From contig JBBDQP010000054.1 in the NCBI GenBank assembly GCA_040905965.1, positions 1 to 32,941 of the forward strand: a stretch of 32,941 nt of DNA, written 5' to 3'. Every line of letters begins with the position of its first letter. The first letter of the stretch is position 1. Positions 32,180 to 32,941 of the stretch are shown here, one piece after another. The DNA comes from DATHWB01 sp040905965. GTDB lineage: Bacteria > Actinomycetota > Acidimicrobiia > Spongiisociales > ZC4RG35. The notes below the pieces were generated by a model. That model ran no database searches and was not told where the DNA came from. It worked only from the letters and a program-made list of their open reading frames with translations. The translations under genes and the position numbers were made by a program.

Positions 32180-32941
32180 CATCTGGACAAAGACCCTGTG
32201 GGATCAGCGTCGCACTCTCATCGGATGGGCGATCGGATTCGCCCTCGTCTCATTGGTCTACGGCGGGTTTTACCCGTTTGCGGCCACACCCGAGTACGCG
32301 GATCTGATGGACTCCATGCCCCCCGGTCTTGCCGACGCATTCGGCTGGAACGACATCGCCTCGCCCCACGGATATCTCGGCTCGACCGTGTTCGGGATTC
32401 TCGGCCCGGTCCTGACGATCGTGATGGGGATCGGACTCGGAGCACAGGCGATTGCCGGAAGCGAGGAGGACGGCAGTCTCGAAATGCTCATCTCCCACCC
32501 CGTGAGTCGGCGCAGCGTCGTGACCCAGAAGGCCGCGGCGCTGGCGTTGACCATGCTCGGGGCGGGGACGGTCGTGTTCCTGACGATCCTGGCGATCAGA
32601 GGTCCGATCGACCTCGACCTGCCGGTGTCCCACATCGGTGCGGCGTCGTTCAACCTCGCCCTGTTCGGACTGGCATTCGGAGCGGTCGCCCTGCTCGTCG
32701 GGGCAATCACGGGCAGGAAGAGCTTGGCGGTGGGGACGACGGCCGGAGTGGCCGTCTTCGCCTTCCTCGCCAACGCCCTCGCCCCGCAGGTGGACGCTCT
32801 CGCCTGGATGCAGAAGATCTCCCCGTTCCACTGGACGAACGGCACCAACGTGCTACGCGACGGTGTCGACCCCGCCATGACCCTGCTCCTGGCAGCGGTC
32901 ACTGTCGTCGTCGTCGGCCTCTCCGTGTTCACCTTCGAACG
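32169..32941 (+). CDS. ABC-2 type transporter permease (3' end outside window)
   Basis: 257 codons are visible, with the ATG at 32169 inside the end of the ATPase gene. Membrane segments appear at the start (RTLIGWAIGFALVSLVYGGF), around GILGPVLTIVMGIGLGAQAI, LALTMLGAGTVVFLTIL, LALFGLAFGAVALLVGAI and at the end. The cytoplasmic loop GSEEDGSLEMLISHPVSRR is typical of ABC-2 permeases. The gene runs off the window with only a short part probably missing. It should form an exporter with the ATPase; the substrate is unknown. Confidence 0.9.
   Translation, partial: MLGDIWTKTLWDQRRTLIGWAIGFALVSLVYGGFYPFAATPEYADLMDSMPPGLADAFGWNDIASPHGYLGSTVFGILGPVLTIVMGIGLGAQAIAGSEEDGSLEMLISHPVSRRSVVTQKAAALALTMLGAGTVVFLTILAIRGPIDLDLPVSHIGAASFNLALFGLAFGAVALLVGAITGRKSLAVGTTAGVAVFAFLANALAPQVDALAWMQKISPFHWTNGTNVLRDGVDPAMTLLLAAVTVVVVGLSVFTFE

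Overview
The window is high-GC actinobacterial chromosome. A WhiB-type regulator, the actinobacterial/archaeal mismatch endonuclease NucS, an F420-type LLM oxidoreductase and many genes that look leaderless all point there. An uncultured Acidimicrobiia-like lineage is my best guess, but that is inference. A run of exactly 100 Ns (20307-20406) marks a scaffold join, so gene order across it is not proven.

Layout. 43-1607 (minus): VOC protein and a SufS-like PLP enzyme. 1650-5121 (plus): YibE/F-like membrane protein, RimB-type retropepsin-like protein, RimK glutamate ligase and an AstE/aspartoacylase-like M14 hydrolase in tight succession. 5122-5397 (minus): WhiB. 5439-5640: intergenic element of five consecutive hairpins. 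5639-7612 (minus): site-2 protease and acyl-CoA dehydrogenase. 7684-9018: M20 peptidase. 9018-11908: a disturbed segment with a 13-codon remnant of a second nucS, two tandem lipoprotein trypsin-like proteases and an IS3-type transposase remnant. 11909-13034: intact nucS and trmL. 13026-14163: divergent marR/yceI pair with two matching 27-bp palindromes. 14242-17611: VOC, MFS, esterase, tRNA-like fragment, DUF454 protein. 17702-20303: class II aldolase, NhaA, small zinc-ribbon protein. 20436-25952: FAD oxidoreductase, GNAT, 5'-3' exonuclease, small proteins, sulfurtransferase, unknown protein. 25972-32941: molybdopterin oxidoreductase, AzlCD, Tag, YbdK-type ligase, LLM oxidoreductase and an ABC exporter cut by the window end.

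The most system-like part is rimB-rimK-aspartoacylase. RimK adds glutamates to a carboxyl terminus (ribosomal protein S6 in Escherichia coli), and the two hydrolases around it are candidates for trimming or recycling the product. RimK matches the proteobacterial enzyme closely, which is unexpected here. The most informative structural story is the nucS region: the remnant differs from the intact gene almost only at synonymous sites, which suggests two diverged nucS alleles met in this genome while the protease pair came in between them. The marR/yceI control region is unusually readable, and a TANNNT box 6-9 bases before the start codon recurs at nine genes.
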